This document shows, piece by piece, positions 11,809-23,497 of a stretch of DNA of 64,000 nucleotides. The stretch lies in assembly GCF_963169125.1 (NCBI RefSeq), contig NC_084794.1, forward strand, positions 225,925,409-225,989,408. The letters run 5' to 3'. Below the pieces are notes generated by a model. It saw only the letters and a list, made by a program, of their open reading frames with translations. It was not told where the DNA came from and did not search any database. Origin of the DNA: Humulus lupulus (Eukaryota > Streptophyta > Magnoliopsida > Rosales > Cannabaceae). A program made the translations under genes and the position numbers. How positions within the stretch are numbered: the stretch's first letter is position 1; every line of letters starts with the position of its first letter.

Positions 11809-12041
11809 GGGATCGAAGGGATAGCCAAAAGGCAGTAATCATCACTTCCCACTTTCGAAACGTGGGGAAGTGTATAAGCCGTCAAAATACCTTTTTGGAA
11901 ACCGAAAAGGCTTGATTAGACATAATTATATCACAGTTTTCAAAAATGCACGGGGATTCTGACAGACATCATGGGAATGTGAACGGTTGTTCCCTTAAGT
12001 TTCTTTATTGCTGGTTGCACTAAACAAACTTGGGGGGCAAA

Positions 12042-12641
12042 TGTTATCCCAAAAATCAGAAGTGAATGACATGGTAGGCATTAATTACACGTGGCTGACA
12101 CCTGGCAGAATCTGTGCTCGACTATCGACCAGGGGGATATTCGGTATCATGCGATCGGTTTCTTTATACGACCAGCCTGGTCGTATGCACATTATACGCG
12201 GAGGAAATCTTAGGCAGTTATGATGGAATCCGAGATTATCTCCCATGATTTCCTGAGTATCCGATTATTTAGGAAAGAATATCTATAACAAATCAATGTA
12301 AATCTTCCCTGAGCTTATAAATAGAAGAGGAGGGCTCAGGGAAGGGGATCTTTTTTTCTTCTCTTATTTTGAGACCACTTGAGATTAGAGTAATCAAACT
12401 AGCTATATTGTATTGTTCTTCAGAAGTGGGTGAAACTCATTGAACCCGAGTTCTTTGATCACTCCTTTGGATCTTATATCAATAACAATTTAAGTGGACG
12501 TAGGTTATTACCAGATCCTGGGGCCGAACCACTATAAAATCTTGTGTTCTTATTACATTCGTCATCACATTCTTTTCAACGTGTTCATCCACGTCAAGCG
12601 TATTTTGACTCCGTGTCAGTTGCCCAAAATCTGGGTCAACA
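12042..12641 (+). repeat. 3' LTR of H (600 bp)
   Basis: It starts TGTTATCCCA right after the polypurine tract and ends GGGTCAACA. A TATA box TATAAATA is at 12316-12323. A near-perfect inverted repeat with 10-bp arms ATACGACCAG lies at 12166-12186. The LTR start resembles that of element I (TGTTATCCCA at 55251), so H and I are related families. Confidence 0.85.
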
Positions 12642-12742
12642 ACTATTATCATATAATTGCATATTTGGCTTGAAGAACAGATTTCTTCTTAAATATGTCT
12701 TTAAACTATTTTTCCCTTCATATCAACTCTTACCTTGAATAG
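12642..12742. other. Short unassigned segment between H and K
   Basis: About 100 bases of AT-rich sequence between the H 3' LTR and the Copia LTR pieces. I recognise nothing in it. It may be part of the target into which H inserted. Confidence 0.4.
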
Positions 12743-13837
12743 TGTTGATAGAGCCGCTATGGGGACCTATGGACCTATAATTCCAAGCTCCAATAAATTT
12801 GAGATTATTAATTAAACTCTTTAATTAAATAATCTTAATTTATTAATATCATGATTATTTCACTATAAATATGAGACTGGACTCTTGTAATTATAGACAT
12901 TTCATTTACTGAGTACTTTATAATTATAAAGTGTCCATTGATGTAATCATTGCATACAACTTGACCCTCTAATAATGGTTCATAATTAATTGGGAATAAA
13001 ATTAATGTTTTACCCTTTTAATTATCTCTTGTTTCCTTAAATACCATTGACTTTACTAGTGAAGGTTAATTCATAACTAAATTATGAATTTGAGCTCAAT
13101 AACCTTTCAGTCACAAAACTTAACCCTTAAGAGAACCATCATTCAATCTCTTGCGAGAAGGCATAGATTTCATATATGTATACTATGTCCTGAGCCATCT
13201 ACATTAATGAGTTCCCAAAACAAAAGTTTTTAGCTTGATCATTCTGACAGACCATAACAAGTGAATCAAAGAACTCATATAACATAAACAGGAGTTCATA
13301 GTAACTTCAGGATTAAGATCTATTTGTATATGATCATCAGTTGATATATTTAATTAATACTTCGAAACGGTATTTAACTAAGTATTAATAAACATATCTG
13401 GTCCAGTTCTATATATTTTCTAAATATAAAGCACCTCCACTAAATTGTCCTACCACACTAGTGATCTGGATCTAGATCACATGTATTCATAATACTAGTA
13501 GACCGTACTTGCAGTAATTAATCTAAAGATTCCATAACTTTATTTTATTGTGAACTATTCAAGTTCATTTATCTCAAACACAATCCTCTCGTACCAATAC
13601 TTGTTTGAGATCACATATATGAACTTAGGAATTTTTCTGATATTTACATCATATTATCACAAAATAATATAGTCCATAAAATATATGTATAACAAATTCA
13701 ATTCATTTATTTATTTCATAAACACAATGTCTAGTACATATGCTTTCTAGGCACAATTTCCAACAGTCTCATATTAACTTGTTTAATATTAGATCAACAT
13801 GAAAATAAATAAAGATCATGTATAAGTTTCCCCAACA
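12743..13837 (-). mobile_element. Copia-type LTR fragments K in opposed orientations
   Basis: 12743-13765 begins TGTTGATAGAGCC and ends CAATTTCCAACA. Its minus strand therefore starts TGTTGGAAATTGTGCC, a typical plant Copia LTR start. The internal block CTATGGGGACCTATGG matches solo LTR J (near 33540). The next 72 bp (13766-13837) read on + like the 3' end of a J-type LTR (AAATAAAGATC, then TTTCCCCAACA). Flanks AATAG and CTTGG do not match, so this is not a clean solo LTR. MULE transposase coding sequence starts at 13838. Confidence 0.65.
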
Positions 13838-14278
13838 CTTGGACAATTCGAATTTCATGTGGTACACCTAGAAGGTGATGGTGAGGTGAATTTGATGACC
13901 AAATCATGCTCTTGTGGCATGTTTCAAATAATGGGTTACCCTTGTGTTCATGCTGTGGCTGCAGCCATCCTGCACAGTGTCAATATTTACTTACTGTGTT
14001 CCCCATATTACACTACTAAGATGTGGAAAGAGTCTTACAAGGAAACAATTTACCCAATTGGCAACGAGGACGAGTGGGAAGTTTCTGAGAACATAGAGAA
14101 TATGCAACTTGGGGTACCCGTTGAGAAACAACCAGTTGGTCGGCCGAAGAAGAAAAAGGTGGGAAGAAGGAAGACAAACCACTATCCATTGAATGGAAAA
14201 ATCATTCGCAAAGAGCGCAAGTGTAGTATGTGTGGTGGTCTTGGCCACAACAAGGCTACATGCAAAGCTAGGCTATAA
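13838..14278 (+). pseudogene. MULE transposase (MURA) C-terminus with SWIM and zinc knuckle
   Basis: The frame is open from the junction with K (LGQFEFHVVHLEGDGEV); there is no ATG start, so this is a 3' fragment. A SWIM zinc finger follows: CSCGMFQIMGYPCVHAVAAA (C-x-C ... C-x-H). Next come a basic linker (GRPKKKKVGRRK) and a terminal CCHC knuckle CSMCGGLGHNKATC. This architecture is standard for plant Mutator transposases, which cut and paste DNA in the nucleus. The catalytic DDE domain would be upstream and is missing here because K and H sit on its left. Not functional as it stands. Confidence 0.85.
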
Positions 14279-14359
14279 TTTTTTTTTCCCATTTGGACTT
14301 GTTGTACTATTAACTTAGCTTGTTTTCCCTTCTTTTTTTCTTTAATTTTTTCTTACAAG

Positions 14360-14485
14360 TTATGTTTAGCTCGATTGTAGCTCGACATGAACTCGATGTT
14401 AAGTCGATAGTAGCTCGATAATAGTATAATTTCACTATTCGATAATAATTCGATATAGCTCGATGACAACTCGATAGATGATATA
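14360..14485. repeat. AGCTCGAT-type short repeats between convergent genes of L
   Basis: About eight degenerate copies of TAGCTCGAT / AACTCGAT lie just downstream of the MURA stop and before the protease 3' end. The same motif recurs at 15490-15990 and 39870-40160. Confidence 0.6.
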
Positions 14486-14549
14486 TGAAAGTTACAAAAA
14501 AAATGTAAACAACATAACCCAAAACACAAACTGAACATGTAAAGACCCT

Positions 14550-15400
14550 GTATATATACAGTCATCAACAAAAAATGAAGAGCATTCATAATCACTCTTA
14601 TAATATATGTCCAAAAAAAACATAATATACATGTCTCATACAAAAGCCAGTTAAGGTCCACATTTTGATACCACAAGTCTGTCGTCCACTTGTTCCTGAA
14701 CAGCTCTATATTTTCATCACAGATGGTTTCCAATGGAATGTCAACAATGAGATGCTCAATATGCTTGACAACACACACACCACAATCTCCACTGTAGAAA
14801 AAATATAAACATTAAGTGTACAATACTATAATTTTCCTTAGTAACAGATATAGTATGAAGATGATTTTTTTACCTCCTCTTTAACTGAGTGAGCTCGTGT
14901 TGCTTTAGGCGACGCCATATGAACTGATGCGGGTTCTTTCCTGCTGCAGGAATCTTCAACATCAAGCTATTAGTGAACAGTTTACTCTATAGCAACAGAG
15001 AAGGAAACAACAAGAGCCATGGCTTCATAACTTCCTCCATCTTTTCGTTACTAATCACCGAGATGTCTGAATCATAAACAGTGAGTGTCCAACTAGAAAT
15101 AGAAGGCTCAATGGAAAACCAATGTTGATGTTCATAGTTTTGGCACCAATATACACTCTGAACTCCTCCCCAAGATGCCAGAAACTGCTGCTCGATGCTG
15201 ATCACCATGGACAACATGTCAGAATCCCACAAGAACTTTGTTTTGTCGGTACTCATCTTGTACTGATGGTATCGAGCAAGTATCACTTATGAGAAAAAAA
15301 AACGTTCATCACAACAGCATTCTGGCGATATGTCGTGGGAAAAAACTGGCGACGCCTACGAAGCATGTGCTGTGCCGCATCAATATGCTACAATGAGAGT
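14550..15400 (-). pseudogene. Ulp1-type C48 cysteine protease catalytic exons (L)
   Basis: Read on minus, the segments in order are as follows. About 15400-15300 gives HIDAAQHMLRRRRQFFP. About 15280-15000 gives YHQYKMSTDKTKFLWDSD and then HQHWFSIEPSISSWTLTVYD, with the catalytic His and Asp. About 14945-14877 gives PAAGKNPHQFIWRRLKQHEL with donor GAG/GTAAAA. After acceptor CTACAG, an exon from about 14796 carries GDCGVCVVKHIEHL with the catalytic Cys. All three catalytic residues are therefore present. The family removes SUMO/ubiquitin-like tags. A frameshift in an A/T homopolymer near 15292-15300 separates the first two segments. The 3' end near 14550 is uncertain. Confidence 0.75.
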
Positions 15401-15489
15401 AAAATATAAAAATTTAGTAAAGACCATAAATGGATAAAAATAGTGCAGAAACAAATAAATTGAGTTATAATCATGCACTATTTAGCTTA

Positions 15490-15990
15490 TATCGAACTAA
15501 ACATCGAGTTCATCGTGTCCATATCGAGCCCCATCGAGCTCATATCGAGCTAATATAAGACAGTAAACAGTAACCCCATCAATCTACTATCGAGCTCCCA
15601 TCGAGCTAATCTCAAACAGTAAACAACACCCCTAGTTTAACACCCCTATCGTTCTACTATCGAGCTCCATCGAGCTCCTATTGAGCAAATCTCAAACAGT
15701 AAACAACACCCCTAGTTCAACACCCCCGTCAATCTACTATTGAGCTTCATCGAGCTCCCATTGTGCTAATTGCAAATAGTAAACAACAGCCCTAGTTTAA
15801 CACCCTTATTGATCTACATTCGAGCTCCTATCAAGCTAATCTCAAACAGTAAACAACAACCCTAGTTCAACACCCCCATTGATCTACTATCGAGCTCCAT
15901 CGAGCTAATCTTAAACAGTAAACAACAGCCCTATCTAGCTCTTAGTAACCCCCATCAAGCCCCTATTGATCTTTCATCGAACCTTATCGA
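15490..15990. repeat. Tandem 'ATCGAGCT' array in an intron of the protease gene
   Basis: Five or so units of roughly 90-100 bp, each containing CTATCGAGCT, CATCGAGCTC, AATCTCAAACAGTAAACAAC and CCCTAGTTCAACACCC. The array lies in the intron between protease exons at about 16060 and 15400. Confidence 0.8.
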
Positions 15991-16044
15991 GTCAATAAAA
16001 CAAAACTTGTAAAAAATAAAAACAAAACAGAATTTGTTAACTCT

Positions 16045-16360
16045 TTAAATAGATGGCTTACCCAATCATTGAGCCATGACTGGGGTATCTTCCACGTCAG
16101 AAACCATTCTGGACCGTGATCCCCAGTCTGCACATCCCTCGGGGTCTGGTTGAGGATGTCTCCAAGCAGCCACTTGCTAACTGTCCTATACCGTTTGTGA
16201 TCTGGCTTCTTGAGAGGGTCCAGCACAATTGCCTCCTATGTAGTCGCCTTTGTAGGTGCAGGTGCATTAGTGTGAGGTCTTTTCCATGTGGGATCGGTGT
16301 AGTCCATAAACCATTCTGGCTTGCGTCTTTCGCGTCTAGTCTTTTGAAATCGAACCCCAG
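16045..16360 (-). pseudogene. Ulp1-type protease gene, middle exon 5' of the catalytic part (L)
   Basis: On minus this reads from the G junction at 16360 through FQKTRRERRKPEWFMDYTDP, an in-frame TAG near 16240, then LDPLKKPDHKRYRTVSKWLL and PEWFLTWKIPQSWLNDW to a donor GTAAGCC at about 16060. The KRYRT...WL...PEWF...WLNDW pattern matches the region before the protease core in plant MULE Ulp1 genes. The frame continues upstream across G (29156), which shows G landed in this exon. Confidence 0.7.
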
Positions 16361-17636
16361 TGTAGATGCGCAAGATTCCGTACTTGTGAAAGGTCCAAGG
16401 CACCCATTAATGTCCCCTAAATGCCTAAATATAGGCCACGCAAGGGCCGTCTCGCGAGGGCCTCGCGCCTAGCAGCCACGCCTTGCTGGAGGCGTCTCGC
16501 AAAGGCAGCGCGCCACCACTCGGCTTGCCCGTATGCACCGCCTCACGAGGGGCGTCTCGCGAGGGCCTCGCACCCAGCAGCCGGGCCTCGATGGAGTCGT
16601 CTCGCGAAGGCCTCACGCCCAGCAGTCGCACCTAGCTGAAGGTGTCTCGCGAAGAATGTGTGCCAGAACTCGGCCTGCCCAAATGCACCGCCTCACGAGG
16701 GGCATCTCGCAAGGACCTCGCGCCCAGCAGCCGCACCTAACTTGAGGCATCTCGCGAAGGTCGCACGCCATAACTCAGCCTGCCCAGATGCACCACCTCG
16801 CGAGGGGCCTCTCGCCCAGCAGCCGCGCCTCGATGGAGGCGTCTTGCGAAGGCCACTTGCCACCACTCGGCATGCCCAGGTGTTCCGCCTCACGAGAGGC
16901 ATCTCGCGAGGGCCTCGCACCCAGCAACCACGTCTCACTGGAGGCGTTCCACGAAGCCTTGCATCATGCCTCCTCTTGGTGACTCGGCCCTACCAGACCT
17001 CATCCTCACCACAAGGGGTCACCTCCCCAAAATTGGCCTCACTAGAGGGGTCTTATCTCACCCCTTAAGATTAGCTCCAACCACTGGGCACCACTCTTAC
17101 CATAAGCCCAACAAGAGGTAAAATCATGGATCCCTCTAACACACCAATGAGGGGGAATTGGAAGGGCCTCATAGTGATTCACACCAAGTCAGAAGAAGTA
17201 CGGACACTATGACCATGCCAGATAAGTAGTGGCCGTACGAGTAGAGTACTAGTTTTGATCCACACCATGCAATATCTGACACTCGTACTCAATAAGTAGT
17301 GGAGACATCCCCACAAACTCTGACCATGTACTGGAGCCGACACCACTACCCCTGAGGCCACTCTCCTGACGGTGTACTCATGTAACATCTGGTCCCCTGG
17401 ACCACAATGTATCAGGGGCCATTAGAGCCCACTATAAAAGGAACCCCACTTCCACTTGGAGGGGGGTTGGAAAAAACATTGTAGCACTACACCATAAAAA
17501 ATACAAGTTCATTTCACCATTTTCTTTCTGCAACTATTCTTTGAGTTTCTGATTAGATATTTGAAGTTTTTCATTGATAAGCTCTATATTTCAATTTTTC
17601 TAACTTAACTTGGTTGACGAGTTCTCACCGTCAACA
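16361..17636 (+). repeat. 5' LTR of G, with CpG-rich tandem repeats
   Basis: 1276 bp. The first ~600 bp (about 16430-16960) are GC-rich short tandem repeats built from GGCGTCTCGCGA, GGGCCTCGC and CCCAGCAGCC. A TATA box CTATAAAAG is at about 17432-17440. The 3' part reads AT-rich and ends GTTCTCACCGTCAACA. Frames seen across the repeat are artefacts of its composition. Confidence 0.92.
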
Positions 17637-17660
17637 GTTTGGTGCCATCTGTGGGAAGAA
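17637..17660 (+). other. Primer binding site of G
   Basis: Directly after the 5' LTR the sequence reads TTGGTGCCATCTGTGGGAAG. This TTGG(T/C)GCC...TGTGGGA pattern is the usual primer site of Tat-lineage elements. Confidence 0.7.
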
Positions 17661-17705
17661 TAGATTGCAAGCCACTGTTCTTCCGTCGATTCCGATAAGA
17701 AAAAA

Positions 17706-20245
17706 ATGCCACGACGTTCGAAACGGTTGAGAGAGCCGTGAGAGGTGGAGGTCCATCTTGACGAAGATCAGCTAAAAGCCTCCATGAGGGATCCTCCCCA
17801 ACCTGCAAACGTGGAGGCCCCAAAGGAGCCTGAGGTCCACGGAGATGAAAGGGAGGCCTCATCCCCAGCGGTCCCACCTGAGGAGGATCATCCAAGGCCG
17901 GCAGCTGCCCTAGCAAAGGGTGCTGGTGAGTTCCTGCCTCCAAGGCCGCTGCAGGTGCTAAACTCTGGTCGACAGGATCTAGGCCCCTCGACGCGCCGGG
18001 CTGACAAGCACCCTCGGGTCCACTCCGTGAGCTTGAGTTCTAAGTCTCAATTCTACAAAGATGAGATACGAGAACTTCACCGCAAGAATCAAAGGCTAGA
18101 AACCACCCTAGAAAACATGCAAGAGGTGCTAAATGGCCTATTGCAAGGGAGATCACACGTGACACTCCCTAAGCAGAAAGAGAAAGGCTAGGAGGGAGTA
18201 GAAACCACCGTCCCAGTAGATGATGGACGAACCCGACTCTCCACTAGTAACACCCCCCGGACGAAGCAGCATGAACGTCCTGGACCACCGAAGCAGCCCC
18301 AGGGGCCAGGGCCGAAGACCAATGCTGCCCCTCGTAACGATGTCGAGGTCAGCTCAAGGAGAACACCCTCAGATTTACGAGAAGAACTCAACAAAAAGAG
18401 GGCGAGTAAAAGGACCCTAACCCATCCACGCTGAGAGACTCCTTGAACAAGAGGAGGCAAGACTTGGACACAGAAATGAGAAACCTACGAAGCAAAATCA
18501 TCACCGCCTTCGGAGGTCAAGCCTTTGAGGATGAGTTCGACCATGAGTCGCCCTTCATCAAGGAGATCTAGGCCATCCGGCTTCCGGTCAACTTCAAGGA
18601 GCCCCATATGACTCCTTACGAAGGAAGCACAGATTTGAAATACCATTTGGATGCATTTAACGACTTGATGAAGCTGAGGGGAATTAGTAGCGGGGCCAGA
18701 TGTCATTGCTTCGCTGTCACATTGAAAGGACCTGTGTACAAATGGTTCAAAAGACTCAGACCAGGGTCCATCAGATCTTGGCAACAGTTTTCCGATGAAT
18801 TCCTCCAGCAACACCACACCGTGCAGGACTACACGATGCCAGGCACCAGCCTCGCCAACGTGAAGCAAGGAGAAAATGAGAGTCTGAAGAGCTACATTCA
18901 CAGGTTTAATATGGAGGCAGCAAAAGAAGGGAGCTTGACCCGTAGAGAGCTGAAAATGGCCATCACAGCCGAAGTGCGCCCGGGAAGCAAGTTGTGGGAT
19001 AACATGCTCAAGAGGGAGGTCACAGACTTGGATGATTTCTACAAGCGAGCGCAAAAATATATTCGCGTGGAGGATGGTCACGAAAGCCTCAAAGTCGGAA
19101 AAGGCCAGTCGCCTCCAAAACCCTCAATCCGAGAAAGCCAAAGTGGCGCAAAGAAGAAGAGGGTCTATGAGGGAACGAGAGATGATCGACCCCGGAAGCA
19201 TCAGCGCCCTGATGAGCGCAGACAAAGCCCCTACACCTTTTATACTGACCTCACCCATGCAAGAGAGCGTATTTTCATTACGAACGAAAACCAGGTCCCT
19301 TTCAGAGGGCCCCTGCCAATGAAAAAAGACCAGTCTAAAAGAGACCCCAGCAAGTATTGCCAATATCACAAAGATATCAGCCATACCACCGCAGAATGCA
19401 ACCATTTGAAGGTGGAAATCGAGGAGCTCATCCACAGGGGACATTTGGGCAGATACGTGCGCAAGGAGAACCAAAGGCCAGAAGAAGGAGCATCCCCGCC
19501 GCAGGCGCGAGAGGTGGCCCCAGAAGTGCAAGGAGAGGTCAGGACCATCTTTGGAGGACCTGGATTCGGGGGCGAATCAAGGAAGGGACGAGACAGATAT
19601 GCCAGGGATGCCAAACGAAGTCCACCACCGTGCGTCTTAAGTCTGGAGCAACGCCCCCCAAAGAGTTTTAAGGGTGAAAATGACTCAATAACCTTCACTG
19701 AGGAAGATGCCCGGGGTGTACACTTCCCCCATAATGACCCCTTAGTGTTGACTGTCCAGCTTGCTAAAATGAGGGTGCATCAGGTCTTGGTGGATAACAG
19801 AAGCTCTGTGGACGTCTTATATCGCCCAGCTCTGGAGAAGATGGGACTAAACATCCGACACCTAAAGCCTTGCAATACTTCTTTGTATGGATTTACGGGA
19901 GATTCGATACAGCCCCTTGGGGCAATCGAGTTGGCCTTCACTATGGGAGAACAACCCAGACAAACCACCATAATGGCAAACTTTGTTGTGGTAAATTGCG
20001 CCCCAGCCTTCAATGCGGTATTAGGGAAACCTTCCCTAAGAGAATTGAAGGCGATAACTTCTGTATACCACTTAGCTATGAAATTCCCAACTCCCGAGGG
20101 AATAGCATGCATGAAAGGAGAGCAGAAGGAAGCGAGAGAATGCTATAGCACATCCCTCCACACAGCCACAAAGCCATCAGCGCCTATGGCAATGGTTGTG
20201 CATGAAGGCGCGAACCCACATGAATTAGACCCACGAGTCACATAA
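17706..20245 (+). pseudogene. gag: gag and protease of G
   Basis: The likely start is the ATG at 17706 (MPRRSKRL), but TGA near 17740, TAG at 18189-18191 and further stops to about 18570 break the N-terminal third. It carries a coiled-coil-like stretch at about 18060-18140. From 18608 to 20245 the frame is open. It holds the gag core (VYKWFKRLRPGSIRSWQQF), the knuckle CQYHKDISHTTAEC (C-x2-H-x4-H-x4-C) and the protease region. The protease triad reads Asp-Asn-Arg (LVDNRSSVDVLY) instead of Asp-Thr/Ser-Gly, so the enzyme is probably dead. A single TAA at 20243-20245 separates this from pol in the same frame. Confidence 0.88.
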
Positions 20246-23200
20246 GAGCCTAGAGCTGAACCAGTAGAGGAATTGGAGGAAGTAACAATCATGAATGAGC
20301 CATTGAGAAAGTTGAAGGTAGGGAGAAACCTTGTAGGTGACATGAAGGAGAAGCTAGTAGAGTTCTTAAAAGCCAACCTCGACGTATTCGCCTGGAGTCA
20401 CGCAGATATGGTAGGGATAGACCCAGTGGTCATGTGTCACCATCTGAACATCGACCCAAAAGCAAGGCTGGTGAAGCAGAAAAGGAGAGCATTGGACCCA
20501 GAGAGATACGCGGCCCTAAAAGAGGAGGTTGACAAGTTAAAGGCGAACGGGTTCATCCGAGAGGCATTTTACCCACTATGGGTATCAAACCCAGTGCTAG
20601 TCCCGAAGCCCAACGGAAAATGGAGGACTTGTGTGGATTTTACTAGCCTCAACAAGGCCTGCCCTAAGGACAGCTTCCCACTTCCTAGGATAGACCAGTT
20701 GGTAGATGCCACAGTGGGGCACGAGCTACTTAGCTTCATGGATGCATATTCTGGGTATAACCAAATACCCATGAACCCTGCTGACGAAGAGCACACTTCG
20801 TTCATAACGGACAAGGGGTTGTATTGTTATAAAGTGATGCCCTTTGGTTTAAAAAATGCAGGTGCCACTTATCAAAGGTTGGTGAACAAAATGTTCGCAA
20901 ATCAAGTAGGAATGAACATGGAAGTATACGTGGACGATATGCTGGTGAAAACAAAGAAGGCGGGGGAGCTCACCAGCGACCTCATGGAAATGTTCAACAC
21001 CCTTCGAAGGTATAGAATGAAGCTGAATCCACTCAAATGCACCTTCAGATTTTCGTCAGGAAAATTCCAGGGTTTCATGGTAAATTCCCGAGGTATCGAG
21101 GCTAATCCTGAAAAGATCAAGGCCTTGCTAGAAATGAGCCCACCATGAAGCAAAAAATAGGTGCAATGCTTACAGGGAGAGTGGCAGCCCTCAATAGGTT
21201 CATCTCAAGGTCTACTAACAAATGCCTCCCTTTCTTCAACATCCTAAAAAGGAACAAAAAGTTCGCTTGGGATGACGAATGCCAGGATGCCTTCACCAAG
21301 CTAAAGGAACACCTTGGGAAGCCACCCTTTTTGGCCAAGCCAGAAAAAGGGGAGAAGTTGTATTTGTATCTAGCTGTATCAGAGCATGCCATAAGCGCCG
21401 CCTTGGTCAAGGGGGAAAAGAAGCATCAGCAATCTGTCTACTATGAGAGTAAACGGTTGGTAGACGCAGAAACCCGGTACCCAGAAATAGAGAATTTAGC
21501 ATATGCCCTGATAGTGGCTTCTCGAAAGTTGAGGCCCTACTTTCATGCTCATGCGATTGAGGTGCTCACCAACACCCCCCTACATCAAGTCTTGCACAAG
21601 CCGGAGACTTCGGAAGATTGTTAAAATGGTCGATTGAATTAAGTTAGTTCGACATCACTTACACCCTAAGGATCTCAATCAACGGGCAGGTACTTGCAGA
21701 CTTTATACTTAAGTTTGCATACCGACCCCAAGAGGAAGGGGAAATAGAGGAGAACGAACCGACGCATGAAGAGGAAAGGCACCCTGAAGAATGGATCCTC
21801 CATGTAGATGGGGCGTCTAGCGAAGGGGGAGTCGGCGCTGGCATAGTGATGACGGGACCTGAAGGGCACAAGATGTATTGTGCCCTGAGATTTGGATTCG
21901 AAGCTTCCAATAATGAGGCAGAATATGAGGCGTTGTTGGCCGGCCTGTGGCTAGCTAAGGAGTTAAAGGTATCCCATTTGCATGTCTTTAGTGACTCGCA
22001 GCTGGTAGTGTTTCAAGTGAAGGGTGAATACCAAGCTAGAGGTCCAAAAATGCCTGCATACCTCACCAAGGTGAAGGAGTATATGGATCAGTTCAAAAAA
22101 TACACGATAGAACAGATCCCCAGGGAGCATAACACAAACGCCGATGCACTCGCGAAACTTGCCTCCACACGAGACGAAGACACGCTTGAGTCCATATTGG
22201 TCGAATATCTCCCCAAGCCAAGCATAGCAGAAGAAAGGATCAACATGGTCAAGAGCTCTGAGGAGTCATGGTTTGCACCCATTGGGAGGTACATAAATGA
22301 CGGGACCTTGCCTTTGGATAAAAAAGAGGCCCGCAGACTGATTTATAGAGCCGCCCAGTACACCCTAGTAGATGGAACCTTGTATAAGAGAGGCTTCTCT
22401 ACCCCGCTCTTGCGGTGCATAGATAAGGGAGAGGCATCAAAATTTTTACAAGAGATACACGAAGGGGAATGTGGAAACCATGCTGGGTGGCAGTCCACGG
22501 TAAAAAAGGCCATCCTCCAGGGGTATTATTGGCCTACCATGGAGAAGGATGCGAGCGACTTCGCGAGAAGGTGTGACAAGTGCCAGAGACATGCGAATTA
22601 CCCCCGACAGTCGCCAAATGAGCTGGTGAGCATGACCAGTCCATGGCCCTTCGCTGTGTGGGGGATTGACTTGATAGGGGCACTGCCAACAGGAAGAGGA
22701 GGAGCTAAGTATGCAGTGGTAGCAGTCGACTATTTCACTAAGTGGGTGGAAGCGGAGCCTTTAGTCAACATAATGGCTAAGCAGATCACCACCTTTGTCA
22801 ACAAGTACATTGTTTGCAGATTCGGAGTACCTTACAAGATTATCTCCGAAAATGGAACGCAATTTGGAGGGATGTTCGAGGACTACTGCAAGGCAAAAGG
22901 AATCAGGAGGAGTTTCTCCACAGTAGTACATCCCCAAGCCAATGGGAAAGTAGAGGCCATCAACAAGATCCTGAAAAGGAACTTGAAAACTAAGTTGGAA
23001 AAGTTGAAAGGGTCTTGGGTCGAGGAACTCCTAAATGTGCTCTGGGCCTACAGGACCACCCTTCGTTCCACCACTGGGGAGACACCTTTCGCCTTGGCCT
23101 ACGGCTGCAAGGCTGTCCTTCCGATAGAAATGAAGATTAACTCCATCCGCATGCAAGCATATGATGACCAGGCTAACATCACAGCATTGATCGGGAACTT

Positions 23201-23497
23201 GGACCTGCTGGAAGCCAAGAGGGAAAGGGCACAACTAAGGCTAGCCACATATCAGCAACGGGAAGCGAGGTACTACAATTCAAGGGTGCGAGAGAGAAGG
23301 TTCAAGGTAGGAGACTTAGTACTGAGGAAGGTACTCCCCAACACGCGGACCCGGGGGCGGGGGTATTGGGGGCGAACTGGGAAGGAACCTACCAGGTCAC
23401 TCAGTGCATATCACCAAACACCTACAAACTAGCCCGCATGGATAACACCATTATACCTCGGGCGTGGAATGCGGAACACCTCAAGAAATACTACTAG
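20246..23497 (+). pseudogene. pol: pol of G: RT, RNase H, archaeal-type RNase H, integrase
   Basis: RT is open from 20273 to 21148 with NGKWRTCVDFTSLNKACPKD and intact YVDDM (about 20929-20943). A frameshift near 21140 moves the rest of RT and RNase H to 21145-21624 (YPEIENLAYALIVASRKLRP). A second shift near 21615 and a TAG at about 21643 follow. The archaeal-type RNase H and integrase share an open frame 21846-23432: NNEAEYEALLAGLWLAKEL, SDSQLVVFQV, zinc-finger CDKCQRH, DDE core GIDLIGALPTGRGG and SENGTQF (the second catalytic Asp is changed in D-to-E-like fashion: SEN instead of SDN), and GKVEAINK. A last shift near 23350 leads to the terminal NAEHLKKYY, stop 23495-23497. Confidence 0.9.

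Larger units (their letters stand above)
1..12641 (+). mobile_element. Tat-type Ty3/gypsy LTR retrotransposon H, 5' end outside window
   Basis: Order on the + strand is gag, protease, reverse transcriptase, RNase H, a second archaeal-type RNase H, integrase, a long 3' spacer with an antisense gene, a polypurine tract (about 12029-12040, TTGGGGGGCAA) and a 3' LTR. RT before integrase places it in Ty3/gypsy; the two RNase H domains and the antisense 3' gene are hallmarks of the Tat lineage. The gag frame is open from base 3, so the 5' LTR lies left of the window. The body is interrupted by solo LTR A. Stops and frameshifts show it is no longer autonomous. The base after the 3' LTR begins the possible duplication ACTAT, which cannot be checked without the left end. 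Confidence 0.9.

Noticed and set aside
16425..17068. Several overlapping open frames on both strands in the G LTR
   Set aside because: They arise from GC-rich tandem repeats, which lack stops in all frames; translations are Arg/Ala/Pro repeats.
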